A stretch of DNA of 64,000 bases, taken from NCBI RefSeq assembly GCF_003265705.1, contig NW_020312788.1, positions 8,100,695 through 8,164,694 on the forward strand. The letters are read 5' to 3'. The translations under genes were made by a program, and so were the position numbers. Origin of the DNA: Callorhinus ursinus (Eukaryota > Chordata > Mammalia > Carnivora > Otariidae). The notes beneath the pieces are model-generated. The model ran no database searches, was not told the DNA's origin, and saw only the letters and a list, made by a program, of their open reading frames with translations. Shown here piece after piece: positions 36,311 to 47,851 of the stretch. Each line of letters starts with the position of its first letter. The stretch's first letter is position 1.

Positions 36311-37268
36311 CTTAAGAATTGGAAGAAGATTGCTAACACAGGTGTTCTTCACTTGGAGTTTATCCACTGTTGGGCCTTATAATGTTCAAGAAGTCCCTAA
36401 AATTGCAAGTAAAACAGGTTATATGTAATATATACTCCTCTGAGGAAAGAGTCTATAGTATTTGAGTTTTAAATTTAAAACAGTTAAGAAGAAAAAGTGA
36501 TTGAAGAAAAGTTGGCAGAAAAAGGAAAAGGAATGGCATGAAAAGAGAAAAAAAGACAAAGAACAAGGAGTAAGGACAGCAGCTGAACAAGGACTCATAA
36601 CTTTAAACAGGGAAACTAATATGAAGAGTTTTCAGAGAAAGGAAACCATAGCATCGGTATGGTCTTGGAAAGAAAGTAGAGTTGGTAAAAGGAGTAGATA
36701 AGTTCAGATAGAATTAATAAAGCCAGGTAGGAAACATGGAAGCTTTGTAATGGGGTCCGCAGTAAGGGCAAGGATTCTTAACAGATTCCTGGGAAGCTAT
36801 TATTTTCCAAATTGCTTCTGTTTTATCTTTCCTTGATACTAAAAACCATTTACATAGTTCAGTTTACTGTATTAGATATTTCACATGATATTTCCACCCA
36901 ATTTTGTGACATTTAAGCCATCTCATCACTGTTATATTGTCATATTGTCTGGTGTTACTTATTTTCAATAACTGATATTCTCAGTAACTGGTTTGATGAA
37001 GTCTATTCAGTGAGCTCTTTCCTACACAGGTTAAACGTTTAGATTTGCATTTCAATTTCTATTCTCTCTGACAGTTGATTATTTGATTCTCTTGAACATT
37101 TTCAGAGTATGCAAAAAGTTAAATGATGGGTTTTCTGCAATAGCAATCTAATCAGTTCTCTATTAAAAAGGAGAATTTAGTGATAATCAAAATTATGTGT
37201 TACTCTGAGAGGAAAGTAACATAAGAAAAATTCTACTTGAATTTGTCTCAGTAAATCATCAGAAGTTG
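36311..37268. other. Unassigned DNA
   Basis: A purine-rich, Lys/Glu-coding-like stretch at about 36490-36700 gives a 66-codon low-complexity frame. Nothing supports a gene. Confidence 0.45.
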
Positions 37269-37497
37269 TCATCAAAACACGTCTTTTTTTTAAGATTTTA
37301 TTTATTTATTTGAGAGAGAGAGAGAATGAGAGATACAGAGCACGAGAAGGAAGAGGGTCAGAGGGAGAAGCACACTCCCTGCTGAGCGGGAAGCCCAATG
37401 TGGGACTCGATCCCGGGACTCCAGGATCATGACCTGAGCCGAAGGCAGTCGCTCAACCAACTGAGCCACCCAGGCGCCCATCATCAAAACACGTCTT
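37269..37497 (-). mobile_element. SINEC element, antisense, young CTCTCGTGC-type
   Basis: The body 37286-37480 has 'aagattttatttatttattt', a GAGAG tract, 'agcacgagaaggaagagggt', 'gatcccgggactccaggatc' and the antisense head 'gagccacccaggcgccca'. TSDs 'tcatcaaaacacgtctt' at 37269-37285 and 37481-37497 are identical over 17 bp, indicating recent insertion. Confidence 0.97.
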
Positions 37498-37659
37498 AAG
37501 ATAAGACTAAATATGGGGAAAAAAACAGAAATGTTGATGAAACAGTAACAAGCAAAATTTCTACAAGTATAATGCTTTTTCCCAAAAATATAAAATGAAG
37601 TTATATGAGGAGTCCTGGAGTCAATATTAGAGAATATACTTTCTGAAAATATATATTCA

Positions 37660-38023
37660 ACAAATATCCCCTGCGTGTCTACCCTATGCTAAGAATGGGG
37701 CTTATAGGAATCATATTTTAACTTCACAATAACACTTACTGGTTTTACAGATAAGTAAATGGCAGCTCTGAAGGTTATCACATATCCAAGGCTATTCAGC
37801 CACAACGACTATTTACCAAGTGCCTAACATGTGCCAGTACTTTCAATTCACTGTCTTTAATTCTCAAAAACACATGTAAAAAAAGTCTTATTGTTATTAT
37901 TTCTATTGATAAATGACAGTTAAGGCCTACACAAGTTAAATAACTTGCCTACATAGATAAAAGGTGTTATACAAGAATCTATATCTCTTGACCTCTAATT
38001 CGGTACTCTTTCTACTATGTCCT
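37660..38023 (+). repeat. Two adjacent MIR SINE fragments, sense
   Basis: The first (about 37660-37798) has 'gcgtgtctaccctatgctaa' and 'ggttttacagataagtaaat'. The second (about 37799-38023) restarts with 'tatttaccaagtgcctaaca' and 'tgtgccagtactttcaattc', then 'taaggcctacacaagttaaa', and ends 'actctttctactatgtcc'. Both follow MIR order. Confidence 0.8.
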
Positions 38024-38027
38024 ATTT

Positions 38028-38350
38028 ATTCATTTATTTATTCTCAGAACAAATATTAATTGTGTACTTAATATTTGCCAGATATTTTGTTACATGCTGT
38101 TCCTACAATCATGGTGAACAAAACAGTTGTGGTCCTTGTTCTAATGGAATTTATAGACTACAATGGGAAACAGATTTTAAACAGCCAAGCAAACAAGGAC
38201 TATAAAGAAAAGAGAACAGTTTACTGAGAGTAAATTAAGGAGATGATCAGAGAAGATCTCTGTAAGAGTCAACTACGAAGACAGAAAAAATATTCCAGCC
38301 AGATGACAGAGCATGTGTAAAGGCTCTGAGATAGGAAAGAGACTGGATTT
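38028..38350 (-). repeat. L2 LINE 3' end, antisense
   Basis: 'ttcatttatttattctcaga', 'atggtgaacaaaacagttgt', 'ctaatggaatttatagacta', 'ggagatgatcagagaagatc' and 'gtgtaaaggctctgagatag' follow the antisense L2 3' region closely. Confidence 0.85.
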
Positions 38351-39658
38351 ATTAACTCCAAATGAACACAAAGATCAAAGACTTTTTTTTTGCACACAGG
38401 ATGAAATGTACTTATTAAAGGGATCACATTAAATTGATTTACTGATGTATCAAGTATCTACCATCAATTTAATTTACCCAAAAACAAACAGGCTTATTTG
38501 AGAATAGTAATATAGAATATATGTAATAGGAATATAGGAATGTGGAATATATATATTCCCTAGTGAATGGGTGTGAAAGTATACAATGAATACATTTTAA
38601 CTCAGTTATCTTTTCCGTAGAAAAATCTGAATTTTACTACAACCAATTTTCTTTAAAATTGTTTTTTTTTTAATTATACAGCTATAATATAAAATTTTTG
38701 AAATTTTTACTTACCTACAACCAAAACCACTTAATATCAGGACCTATTATTTGCAGTATTTGCAGGCAACAAAGGAGAGATGCTGCAATCAATAACTTTT
38801 TGAAACATCTTTTAGTATCACTAGATCACTCTTGCTTCTCATTTCCTTGCTAAATCTGGAGTATCTCCTTCTCAGTAGTACACAACCTTTATCCCATAAA
38901 ATTTATGAGATTTGCATTACCTAAAATAACTTCTTACAGGACCATTTTTATTACAATCCTTAGTTCCCTGTTCTTACCAGAGATTGAACCTCCATGATAT
39001 CAAAAATCAATACTCGTAGCTTACGCAGAGTTTCATGATTTGAATGAGAAGAGATGTTTAGATTCTCAAATAAATAATCTACATTATATACAATGACCTT
39101 TTATGTTCTTAAATACAAATAATATTATCTGAAAAAAAGTTAAAGGTTCCCAAGTGTATTTATTTCTGCATTGAATTTTGTTAAAGATACCATACTCCAG
39201 GTTCTGTTTAACATCTAGTTCATCTTTTACAGACTTTTTTTCTTTACTATCTTTCCTTCAACTCTGAATTCCCTACTTTTCCAAGTTCTTGTCTCAAACA
39301 GCAACTTTTAGGCATTCTAGTAACCTTCTGCAAGTGTAAGGGATTATAATTTATTTTGCTTTTGCTAACAGGTAAAGATTCACAGTGTTTCTATTGATGA
39401 AGCACTTCTTTCTGTGACCTGGTGCAGGCAGAAGGTAGAGACTGGACTGTAACACTGTATGTTTGTTGCATCAGGATCATAGTATTGTCACATTCATTCT
39501 TACCTGTGGAAATTGTCTTTCTTTGGAGCATGTTGAGAATAATTTTAGGTTGTCATAGTTTCTTCAAAATATTATTAGGTCAAATTATTTTTTTTAATTT
39601 TCTAAGATAGATCCTTTTACCAAAGAAAAGTACTATATTATTATACAGAAATTTTTTG
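38351..39658. other. Unassigned AT-rich DNA
   Basis: No gene or repeat family recognised. Poly-T runs occur at about 38380 and 38660. Confidence 0.45.
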
Positions 39659-40430
39659 TGCAATTGCACTACTGGGTAATTACCCCAAAGATACAAATGT
39701 AGGGATCTGAAGGGGTACATGTACCTCAATGTTTATAGCAGCAATATCCACAATAGCCAAACTATGGGAAGAGCCAAGATGTCCATCAACAGATTAATGG
39801 ATAAGGAAGATGTGGTATATATATATACAATGGAATATTATGCAGCCTTCATAAAAATGAAATTTTGCCATTTGCAACAAAGTGGATGGAACTAGAGGGT
39901 ATTATGTAAACAAAATAAGTCAATCAGAGAAAGACATGTATCATATGATCTCACTGATATGAGGAATTCTTAATCTCAAGAAACAAACTGATGGTTGCTG
40001 GAGTGGTGGGGGATGGGAGGGATGGGGTGGCTGGGTGATAGATATTGGGGAGGGTATGTGCTATGGTGAGCACTGTGAATTGTGTAAGACTGTTGAGTCA
40101 CAGACCTTTAACTCTGAAACAAATAATACATTGTATGTTAAAAAAAAAAGATAATAGGAAGGGAAAAATGAAGGGGAAATCGGAAGGGGAGATGAACCAT
40201 GAGAGACTATGGACTCTGAGAAACAAACTGAGGGTTCTAGAGAGGAGAGGGGTGGGGGAATTAGTTAGCCTGGTGATGGGTATTAACAAGGGCATGTTCT
40301 GCATGGAGCACTGGGTGTTATATGCAAACAATGAATCATGGAACACTACATCAAAAACTAATGATGTAATATATGGTGATTAACATAATAAAATAAAATT
40401 TTTTAAAAAAGACTCAAAAAAAAAAGAATC
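39659..40430 (+). mobile_element. 5'-truncated carnivoran L1, ORF2 end plus 3' UTR
   Basis: It starts inside late ORF2 ('gcaattgcactactgggtaa', 'gccaagatgtccatcaacag', 'atggaatattatgcagcctt', 'ttgccatttgcaacaaagtg') and continues into a 3' UTR with two related modules (about 39965-40140 and 40200-40390). The first ends in a poly-A-like run and the second in 'gattaacataataaaataaa'. Substitutions and stops break the frame. I could not define TSDs with confidence. Confidence 0.92.
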
Positions 40431-42021
40431 ATCAGGAAGCTAGTCATAGTGGAGACAAGACTACTGGTGTTGAGAAAACTAAGTCTTTATCTCTCTGTTA
40501 AATAACTATAGGACATATAGATTTTTACCTTCTCTTGGTCTTAATTTCTACATAAACAATTTGAAAGACTGTGTTAAATTTAAATCCACACTGCAATCTC
40601 TCACAGCATTTTTTTTGGCTTGCCATTGTATAAAAAATAGTTTTTAAAGTGAAAATTGGGAGTTCTTGGATAGATGTAGCAGGCAGAAAATTACAAAAAA
40701 TTTAGTTGGAACTCAACAGCACTATCAATCAATTGAATGTAATCGACAGCTAAAGAACATTATATCCAGCAATAGCAGAATATACATTCTTTTTAAGCTT
40801 GCATAAAACATTCACAAAGACCACATTCTAGATCATAAAATACATCTTAAATGTTTTAAAAGAATAGGAACCATACAATGTCTTAATGGAATTAAGGTAG
40901 AAATCAATAGCAGAAAGATAGCTGAAAATTTCAATTTACTTGGAGATTAAATAAATATCATGGGTCAAGGATGAACTCTAAGAGAAATAAAAAAATTGTT
41001 TGAATTCAATGAAAATATACCTCCTCAAAATTTGTAGGATTCAGGAAAACAGTGCTGAGAGGGAAATGTATCCCATTGAATGCATATATTAAAAAAGAAA
41101 GATCTAAAATCAATAATCTAAGCTTTCATCTTAGGAAACTAGAAAAAAAAAGAGGAACCAAATCTAAAGTAAACAGAAGAAAATAATAAAAATTAAAGCA
41201 GACATCAATGGAATTGAAAAAAAAAAGTAATCAGAGAAAATCAACAAAACCAAAAGCTGGTTCTTCAAAAAGATCAATAAAACTAATAAACCTTTAGTCA
41301 AGTTAACCAAGAAAAAAAAAGAAAGAGAGAGAAGACACAAATTACTAATAACAGAAAGGAAGAGGAGACATCACTACAGATCCTATGGACATTAAAAGGA
41401 TAATAAAAGAATATTATGAGCAACTGTATGCCCACAAATGTGATAATCTAGATGAAATCGACCTATTCTTTGAAAGACACAATCTACAAAAACTCACATA
41501 AGAAGAAATGGACAATAGTCTATATCTGTTAAAAGAATTAAATCAGTAATTAATAACCTTCTAAAGCAGAAAGCACTACGTGCTTGAAGAAATTATATCA
41601 ATTCTTTATATCTCTTCCAAAAGATTGAAGCAGAGGGAATACCTCTAACTTATTTTGTGAGGCCAACATTATCTTAATACCAAACCAGACAAAGATAGCA
41701 TAAGAAAACCAAAGACCAATATCTTTCATGAGCATAGAAAATCCTCAACAAAATACTAGCATACTGCATTGGACGATATATAAAAAGAATTACACACCAA
41801 CCAATTGGGATTTATTCCAAATATGCAGGGGCTAGTTCAAAATCTGAAAACTGATTAATGGAATCCATCACATTAACAGACTAAAGAAGAAAAATCACAT
41901 GACCATATCAATAAGTTATAGAGAAAGCCTTTGACAAAACACAATACCTATTCATGATAGAATGTTCTTATTTAAGTAGGAATTAGAAGATAACTTCCTC
42001 AATTTGATAAAATATATTTCC

Positions 42022-42057
42022 AAAAAAAGAAAGAAAGAAAGAAAGAAAAGAAAGAAA
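42022..42057. repeat. (GAAA)n tract inside L1
   Basis: An array of GAAA units, interrupted by one AAAAG, within the L1 ORF2 region. It is likely an expansion of an A/G-rich stretch of the element. Confidence 0.9.
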
Positions 42058-42103
42058 CCCCACAGATAACATTATACTGAGTGGTGAGAAACTCAAAGCT
42101 TTC

Positions 42104-42570
42104 TTGCCAAGATCAGAACAGGCATGTCCCTTCCCAATACTTCTTTTCAGTGTCATATGGGAAGTCCTTACTACTGAAGTAAGAGAAGAATGGGAAACAA
42201 AAGGTATACAGATAGGGAAGGAAGAAATAAAACTGTCTTTGTTTGCAGATGACATGATTGTCTATGTAGAAAGTACAAGAGTTGACAAAACACCTCCTGT
42301 AACTAATAAGCTAATACAACAAGGTTATAAGATATGAAATTGACATACAAAAGTCAGTCTTTCTCCTATATACCAGCAATAAACAACAGGAATTTGAACT
42401 TTCCAATGCCATATATATTGGCACCCCCAACAATGAACTATTTAGGTATAAGTCCAACAAAATATGTAGAAGATTTATATCAGGAAAACTATAAAACTCT
42501 CATGAAAGACATAAAAGAACAGAGTTATTTCAATGTTATAGATAGGCAGATTTTCCAACTACATCTATAG
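42104..42570 (+). pseudogene. L1 ORF2 reverse-transcriptase remnant
   Basis: Two adjacent frames, 42104-42337 and 42334-42570, are separated by a frameshift and together cover part of the L1 ORF2 RT domain. The catalytic FADD box (within 'LSLFADDMIVYVES', codons 47-50 of the first frame, nucleotides 42242-42253) is intact. The second frame has the 'YLGI' and 'DLYQENYKTLMKDIKEQ' block typical of the segment after the RT core. The flanking endonuclease and C-terminal regions are interrupted by stops, so this is a fossil with no function as an enzyme. Confidence 0.9.
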
Positions 42571-44305
42571 AGTCAGCACAATCCCAATAAAATCTACAAA
42601 GTTATTTTGTGGATATTAACACAATGATTCTAAAGTTTATAAGGAGAGACAAAAGACCCAGGATAGACGACATAATATTGAAGAAGAACAAAGTCCGAAG
42701 ACTGATACTACCCAACTTCAGGACTTGCTTGCTGTAGATGAGAAAATGTGGTGCTGGTAAAAGAATAGACAAATAGATCAATGGAACAGAATGAGAGAGC
42801 CAAAAATTAGACATCTACAAATAGAATCAACTCATCTTTGACAAAGGAGCAGATACAATTCAATAGAGAAAAGACTGTTTTCAACAAATGGTGCTAAAAC
42901 AACTGGACATCAACACACACAAAAAACTGAATCTAGTCACAGAACTTACCTTCTTCACCAAAATAGATCACAGACCAAAATGTAAAAAAAAAAAAAAATT
43001 GTAGAATTCCTACAATATATCATAAGAGAAAATCCAAACCTTGGGTTTGTTTATGACTTTTAAAATACAAAACCAAAGGCATGATCCATGAAGGAAATAA
43101 TTGCTTAGTTGGACTTCACTAAAACTAAAATCTGCTCAGTGAAAGACATTGTCAAGAGAATGAGTAGAGAAACTACAGATTGATAGAAAATATTTGCAGA
43201 AGAAATATAGTAAAGGGCTATTATCCAAAATACGTAGGAAGTCTTAAAACTCAACAATAAAAAAAATAAATCCAATAAGAAAGAGGGCAAAAGATCTGAA
43301 TGGAGACCTCACCTAAGAAGATAGAGATATAGAGATGGCAAATGAACAAATGAAAGATTCTCCACATCATATGACATTAAATAATTGCAAATTTAAACAA
43401 CAAAGAAATATAAGTACACACCTATTCAAATGGTGAAAATCCAAAATACTGATAACAATAAATGCTGGTGAGGATATGGAGCAATAAGAACTTTTATTTA
43501 TTGCTGGAGGGAATGCAAAATGGCACAGTCACAGAATGTCTCATAGAAGACAGTTTGGAATTTTCTTACTAAACTAAACATACTATTACCCATATAATGC
43601 AGCAGCCACATTCCTTGATATTTATCCAAATGAGTTCAAAATTTATGTCCACACAGAAACCAGCACATGAATGTTTATAGCAACTTTATTCATATTTGCC
43701 AAGACTTGGAAGCAGCCAAGATGTCCTTCAGTAGGTGAATGGATAAACTGTAGTATATCTATGCAGTGGAATATTATTCAGTGCTAAAAAGAAATGAGGT
43801 ATCAAACCATGAAAAGGCATGGAAGAAGGCTAAATGCATATTACTAAGTGAGAAAAGGTAGACTAAAAAGTTTATGTACTGCGTGATTCCCTCTATGTTT
43901 CATTTTGGAAAAGCGCTATGGAGAAAGTAGAAAAGTCGTGGTTGCCAGAGGTTCAGGGGGAGAGAGGGATGAGTAGTCAGAGCACAGAGGGTTTTTAGAG
44001 CAATAAAACTTTTCTGTATACTATAATGGTAGGTATAAGTCATTATACATTTGTCACAACCCAGAAAATGTACAATGCTAAGAGTGAACCCTAATAGAAA
44101 CTATGGACTTTGGATGATAATAAGGTATCAATCAATCAATGTTTAAGTTCGTAGATTGTAACAAATGTGCTAGTCTGGTGTTAGGTGTTTGTAATAGGAG
44201 AGGCTCTGTTTATGTAGGGACAGGGGAATATGAGAACTCTGTACTTTTTGCTCAATTTCATTATGAACCGAAAGCTGCTCCAAAAACATAAAGTGTATTT
44301 TAAAG

Positions 44306-45507
44306 AGTTTGAAGTTGTACACAAGCATCCCTTTGTGTAGTAGCAATCTGCTAGAGCTGTCTAGCATCTTTAGAGAGGACACATGACCTCCAAATTGCCA
44401 CAGTCCTCCCAGCTTATTTCTCATTTTTCTTAGCTGTGGTCACTTGAATTTGTAACCCTTGAGCTTGTTGATTAATCATCTCTAACATTCAGCGTTTCTT
44501 TTAAGCTGGATCTAGATGAACAAATCACTGGATTTTTCCTGTATATTTTTCTTCCCTCTCTTTTGATGCTTTGTAATAAACATCCACATGCTTCGCCATT
44601 GATGCAATCTGTTCATTTATTGATTTTCTGCCATGTCACCAAACATGCCAACAAAGATGCAATGTCCTACTAACAGGCCTGGCTATAGTCAGAGAAATGA
44701 AAAGGAAAAGAGATGATTTCTAGCCCTCATGCTCATCTTTCCTTCCTCCTCATCATCATTAAGTAGAGTAATACCTTTTCACCCTCTACAATGCCCTGTA
44801 TGCTTTTAGTCTATGATTTCTTTTCTCATAAAAAGGATGGATAAGAAGGCAAGGGGAAAACCAAGCAGGAAGAGCAACAAAAGAACTGGATTCAAGAGAC
44901 TCACCTCTAAATGTTCACTCATATGCTGGGTGTTTCAAATATGTACATACAGACTATGTTATATTCTGTATAGACTATTTTATGGTCTAGTAGGTATCAA
45001 CTTTATATAGAATTTTTATTAAAAAATTGACACTAGAGTTGCATAGAAACTTGAGACGCTGGGTTTAGCGTTTGCTCCTGTTTCTCCAGAGAAACTTGTC
45101 AAGAACAAAACAGGCATCAATTTAGACTTCCTAGAGTGTTTACAAAACTAAATTCCAAGAAGGAATATTAAAATACATTAAAATCTCATATTTTAAGAAC
45201 TATATATCTATAGTATAATAGAATCTTTTTTGAAGGGCTTGCCACTTGAAGTTACTTTAAATGATTGTAAATAGGCATAGTTATATATTTTTCTCTGTGC
45301 TATATTCTTATTTATGCCAAATACTTGACCAGGAACTATCTATATGCTAAGAATTTACATATAATATCTCAATAATAACCACAATGACCCTGCGAATTGC
45401 ATGTTATTTTACAGATGTAGCTTTAGATTATCCAATGTTTCATAACAAATAGAACTAGGAAAATAACCTACTATACTGGGCCTTTAAGACCTCAAACTTC
45501 GGTGCTT
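44306..45507. other. Unassigned DNA, weak MIR trace
   Basis: A weak MIR-like stretch ('atgctaagaatttacatata' to 'ttattttacagatgtagctt') lies at about 45320-45450. The remainder is unassigned. Confidence 0.4.
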
Positions 45508-45729
45508 TAAAAATATTAAAATTGTGGGTGCCTGGGTGGCTCAGTTGGTTAAGCGACTGCCTTCGGCTCAGGTCATGATCCTGGAGTTCCGGGATCGAGT
45601 CCCGCATCGGGCTCCCTGCTTGGCAGGGAGTCTGTTTCTCCCTCTGACCCTCTTCCCTCTCGTGCTCTCTATCTCTCATTCTCTCTATCTCAAATAAATA
45701 AATAAAATCTTTAAAAATAAATAAATGAA

Positions 45730-45760
<31 letters not shown>

Positions 45761-45774
45761 AAATATTAAAATTG
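45508..45774 (+). mobile_element. SINEC element, young CTCTCGTGC-type, long (AAAT)n tail
   Basis: The body 45525-45757 has the head 'tgggtgcctgggtggctcag', 'ctcaggtcatgatcctggag', 'gaccctcttccctctcgtgc', the AAATAAATAAATAAAATCTTT tail and then an (AAAT)n array (about 45711-45757). TSDs 'taaaaatattaaaattg' at 45508-45524 and 45758-45774 are identical over 17 bp. Confidence 0.97.
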
Positions 45775-45919
45775 CGTCAATAACTTCTGTTGATTTCAAC
45801 AGAATATCTGTGTAAATATATAAATAGCACACACATAGTTTTACTAGGATCAACACCTCACATTCTAAACCCAGAGCTTTAGACATTACAGTTGCCTGAA
45901 ATCCACTAATACAAGGTTA

Positions 45920-46075
45920 AAGTCTGTGATGTTTGAGTCAGGTTTGCCCTGGAAGCCTCATTTTCTTTCAGATGAGATGCAATTATAACTCCAGGTTTTT
46001 TGTGCGAATTAGATGAAATAAAGTAAAGCTCTTGACAAACAGGAATCACTCAGTAATATCAGCAGCTACATTAAT
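45920..46075 (-). repeat. MIR-family SINE, antisense
   Basis: 'gcctcattttctttcagatg', 'cgaattagatgaaataaagt', 'aaagctcttgacaaacagg' and 'aatcactcagtaatatcagc' are consistent with antisense MIR. Diverged. Confidence 0.6.
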
Positions 46076-46199
46076 CCCAAAGACAGTGAAAGGTGCTACC
46101 CAGATTCCTTGACATCTTTCTTCAAATAGTCTACATAGTCTTTGCTGTATAGAGAAAAACAACTTTTAGTAAATGTTTATTGTTATGAAAGTACTGAAA

Positions 46200-46405
46200 T
46201 CGGAGCTAGTATTTATAAAGTAGCAACAGTATAAAGTATTTTATTCGAAATAGGTCTTTTAAGCATAACACTCCTGCTAACTGGTATTATTATTATCTCC
46301 ATTTTTGAGAATAAGTTAAAGACTATGAAATTTATGAACTTTTTCCAAGCTAGTGTGATAGATTGTAAAGTCTCAGCTCTTTCCACTACATCAGAACCTT
46401 GAAGT
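46200..46405 (+). repeat. MIR SINE, sense
   Basis: 'tagtatttataaagtagcaa', 'tattattatctccatttttg', 'aagctagtgtgatagattg' and 'cagctctttccactacatca' are in sense MIR order. Confidence 0.7.
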
Positions 46406-46884
46406 TCACTGCTTATGAGTTTTCCTAATTAAAACTGAAGATAACTATGACACGCTTAGGAGACAAAACATTTTCTTTTGCTTAAGAATTTGTAAAACAA
46501 AACAAAACAAAACACTAAGCTATTTCTCTCCTACATTTTTTAGGTATTCATATTTCAGAATTGATCTTGAGCATATAGGAAAAAATGCCATAGTTTAATA
46601 AATAAATACGTTTTAATAAATAAAAAACAGTCAAAATGCATTTGGATAATGTCATTCCTTCAAAAAAAAAAAAATGTTTCCAGAACTAAGCAGTCCTTCT
46701 TCAGTATAAAAGCAATGCATTTTTTCCATAAGGAATTATTTATGGTTTTTTTTTTAATATGCTGTCTTGAATGCTGTTCATGGTGCGGTTCTTTTTAGAA
46801 TGTGTCGGGGGAAGTTATGGCCTTTGTTATATGTACCTACCTGGTAAATGAGTCTCAGTTGGGTCTTCACAGGCTCCTCTGTTT
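46406..46884. other. Unassigned DNA with (AAAAC)n tract
   Basis: An (AAAAC)n tract lies at about 46492-46513, with a poly-A at about 46661-46673 and a poly-T at about 46746-46756. No gene recognised. Confidence 0.5.
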
Positions 46885-47260
46885 GTTCACTCATTCTGTG
46901 GGTATTGATGGAGGGCCTCCTCCATACCAGGTCTTATGCTAAGAGAGTGACTCCAAAACCATACATTGGCCCCTATTTTAGTGCAGTTGAGAGCCTAGGA
47001 GGGGACACAGGCATCACATGAGTAAACACACTAAAAGATGAAAATTGGTATTTGAGGTAAGTTTTATGAGGCAGAGACCCATAGTGCTATGAGAGTACAC
47101 AGGAGAATTGAACCTTGTCAGGAAGATTGGAGAAGGCTTTGCTGAAGAAGTGACATTTGAAACTAGATCTGAGGAAAGAATAGCAGTTGGCTAAGTGACA
47201 AGGAAAGAAAAAAAGTTTCCTTCATGGTAGCAGCATATGCCAAGACTTCTTGTTAGCTTC
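46885..47260 (-). repeat. L2 LINE 3' region, antisense
   Basis: 'ttgttcactcattctgtggg', 'accaggtcttatgctaagag', 'ttggagaaggctttgctga', 'gaagtgacatttgaaactag' and 'atctgaggaaagaatagcag' follow antisense L2. Confidence 0.75.
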
Positions 47261-47288
47261 TTTCATACTGAATAGATATTATATATTG

Positions 47289-47423
47289 AAGCGTAGCCCT
47301 CAGGGCACCTGGCTGGCTCAGTCAGTGGAGCATGTGACTCTTGATCTCAAGGTCGTAAGTTCGAGCCCCACATTGGGTGTAGAGATTACTTAAAAAAAAA
47401 AAAATCTTAAAGCATAGCCCTCA
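47289..47423 (+). mobile_element. Short SINE retaining a tRNA-Lys(CTT)-like body
   Basis: The body 47303-47409 is only about 107 bp and lacks the CT-rich part of the other SINEC copies. The tRNA part is well kept. The A box 'tggctcagtcagtgg' is at 47314-47328. An anticodon arm has loop 'ctcttga' and anticodon CTT at 47340-47342, with one mismatch in the stem. The B box region 'agttcgagcccc' is at about 47358-47369. A short 'gtgtagagattactt' linker and poly-A follow. TSDs 'aagcgtagccctca' (47289-47302) and 'aagcatagccctca' (47410-47423) differ at one base. The poly-A tail and TSDs show a retroposed SINE, not a tRNA gene. Confidence 0.9.
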
Positions 47424-47851
47424 AGAGCATAACTGAACACCTGGGTTCTGAATTGTGAAAAAGACCCACTTAAGAATTATAAATGAAGTACACAAGTCAT
47501 AAAAAAGTCCTCATTTCATACATATCTTTATACACAAGAAAAGGGTTTTTTAAACATACTATCATAGAAACAATTATGAAGCGTTTCCATTGATATATGA
47601 GCTAACTATACTATATGCTTTATGGATGTGAAGAAATGTGCAGAAGCTTTAACCATGTGAAACTCATTAAAAATTCACAAATTACCACAATGGGCCAGAA
47701 ATTGTGCTAGTCTTTAGAGACTCAAAGAAATGTAAGATAATGTCCCCATGCTCTGAGATCCCATAATCAAACCAAAGATCCATATGAGCAATGAACAGAA
47801 TATCATTTAACTATACTGAAGGTCAGACTCTTTAGCTTATGAAAGTGCTAT
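47424..47851. other. Unassigned DNA
   Basis: A weak L2-like patch ('atgggccagaaattgtgcta') lies at about 47690-47780. Nothing else is recognised. Confidence 0.4.

Larger units (their letters stand above)
40670..44305 (+). mobile_element. Old L1, sense, about 3.6 kb, decayed ORF2 and 3' UTR
   Basis: It runs from the endonuclease/RT region ('ggaactcaacagcactatca') through 'accaaaagctggttcttcaa', 'attgggatttattccaaata', 'gatcaatggaacagaatgag', 'gaatgcaaaatggcacagtc' and 'ttggaagcagccaagatgtc'. The 3' UTR follows ('gtggttgccagaggttcagg', 'aactctgtactttttgctca'). It is riddled with stops and frameshifts and carries an expanded (GAAA)n tract at 42022-42057. The subfamily is probably L1M-like, older than the L1 just upstream. 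Confidence 0.9.

Noticed and set aside
42104..42570. Possible active reverse-transcriptase gene
   Set aside because: It is split by a frameshift and surrounded by stop codons in a decayed L1.
45455..45886. 143-codon minus-strand frame, the longest in the window
   Set aside because: It reads through the antisense SINEC at 45525-45757 and its AAAT tail, which gives the repeated LFIYLFIYLF segment. The same SINE-derived peptide pattern appears at several other SINEs.
47303..47409. Possible functional tRNA-Lys gene
   Set aside because: It has a poly-A tail, TSDs and a degraded acceptor stem, so it is a retroposed SINE.
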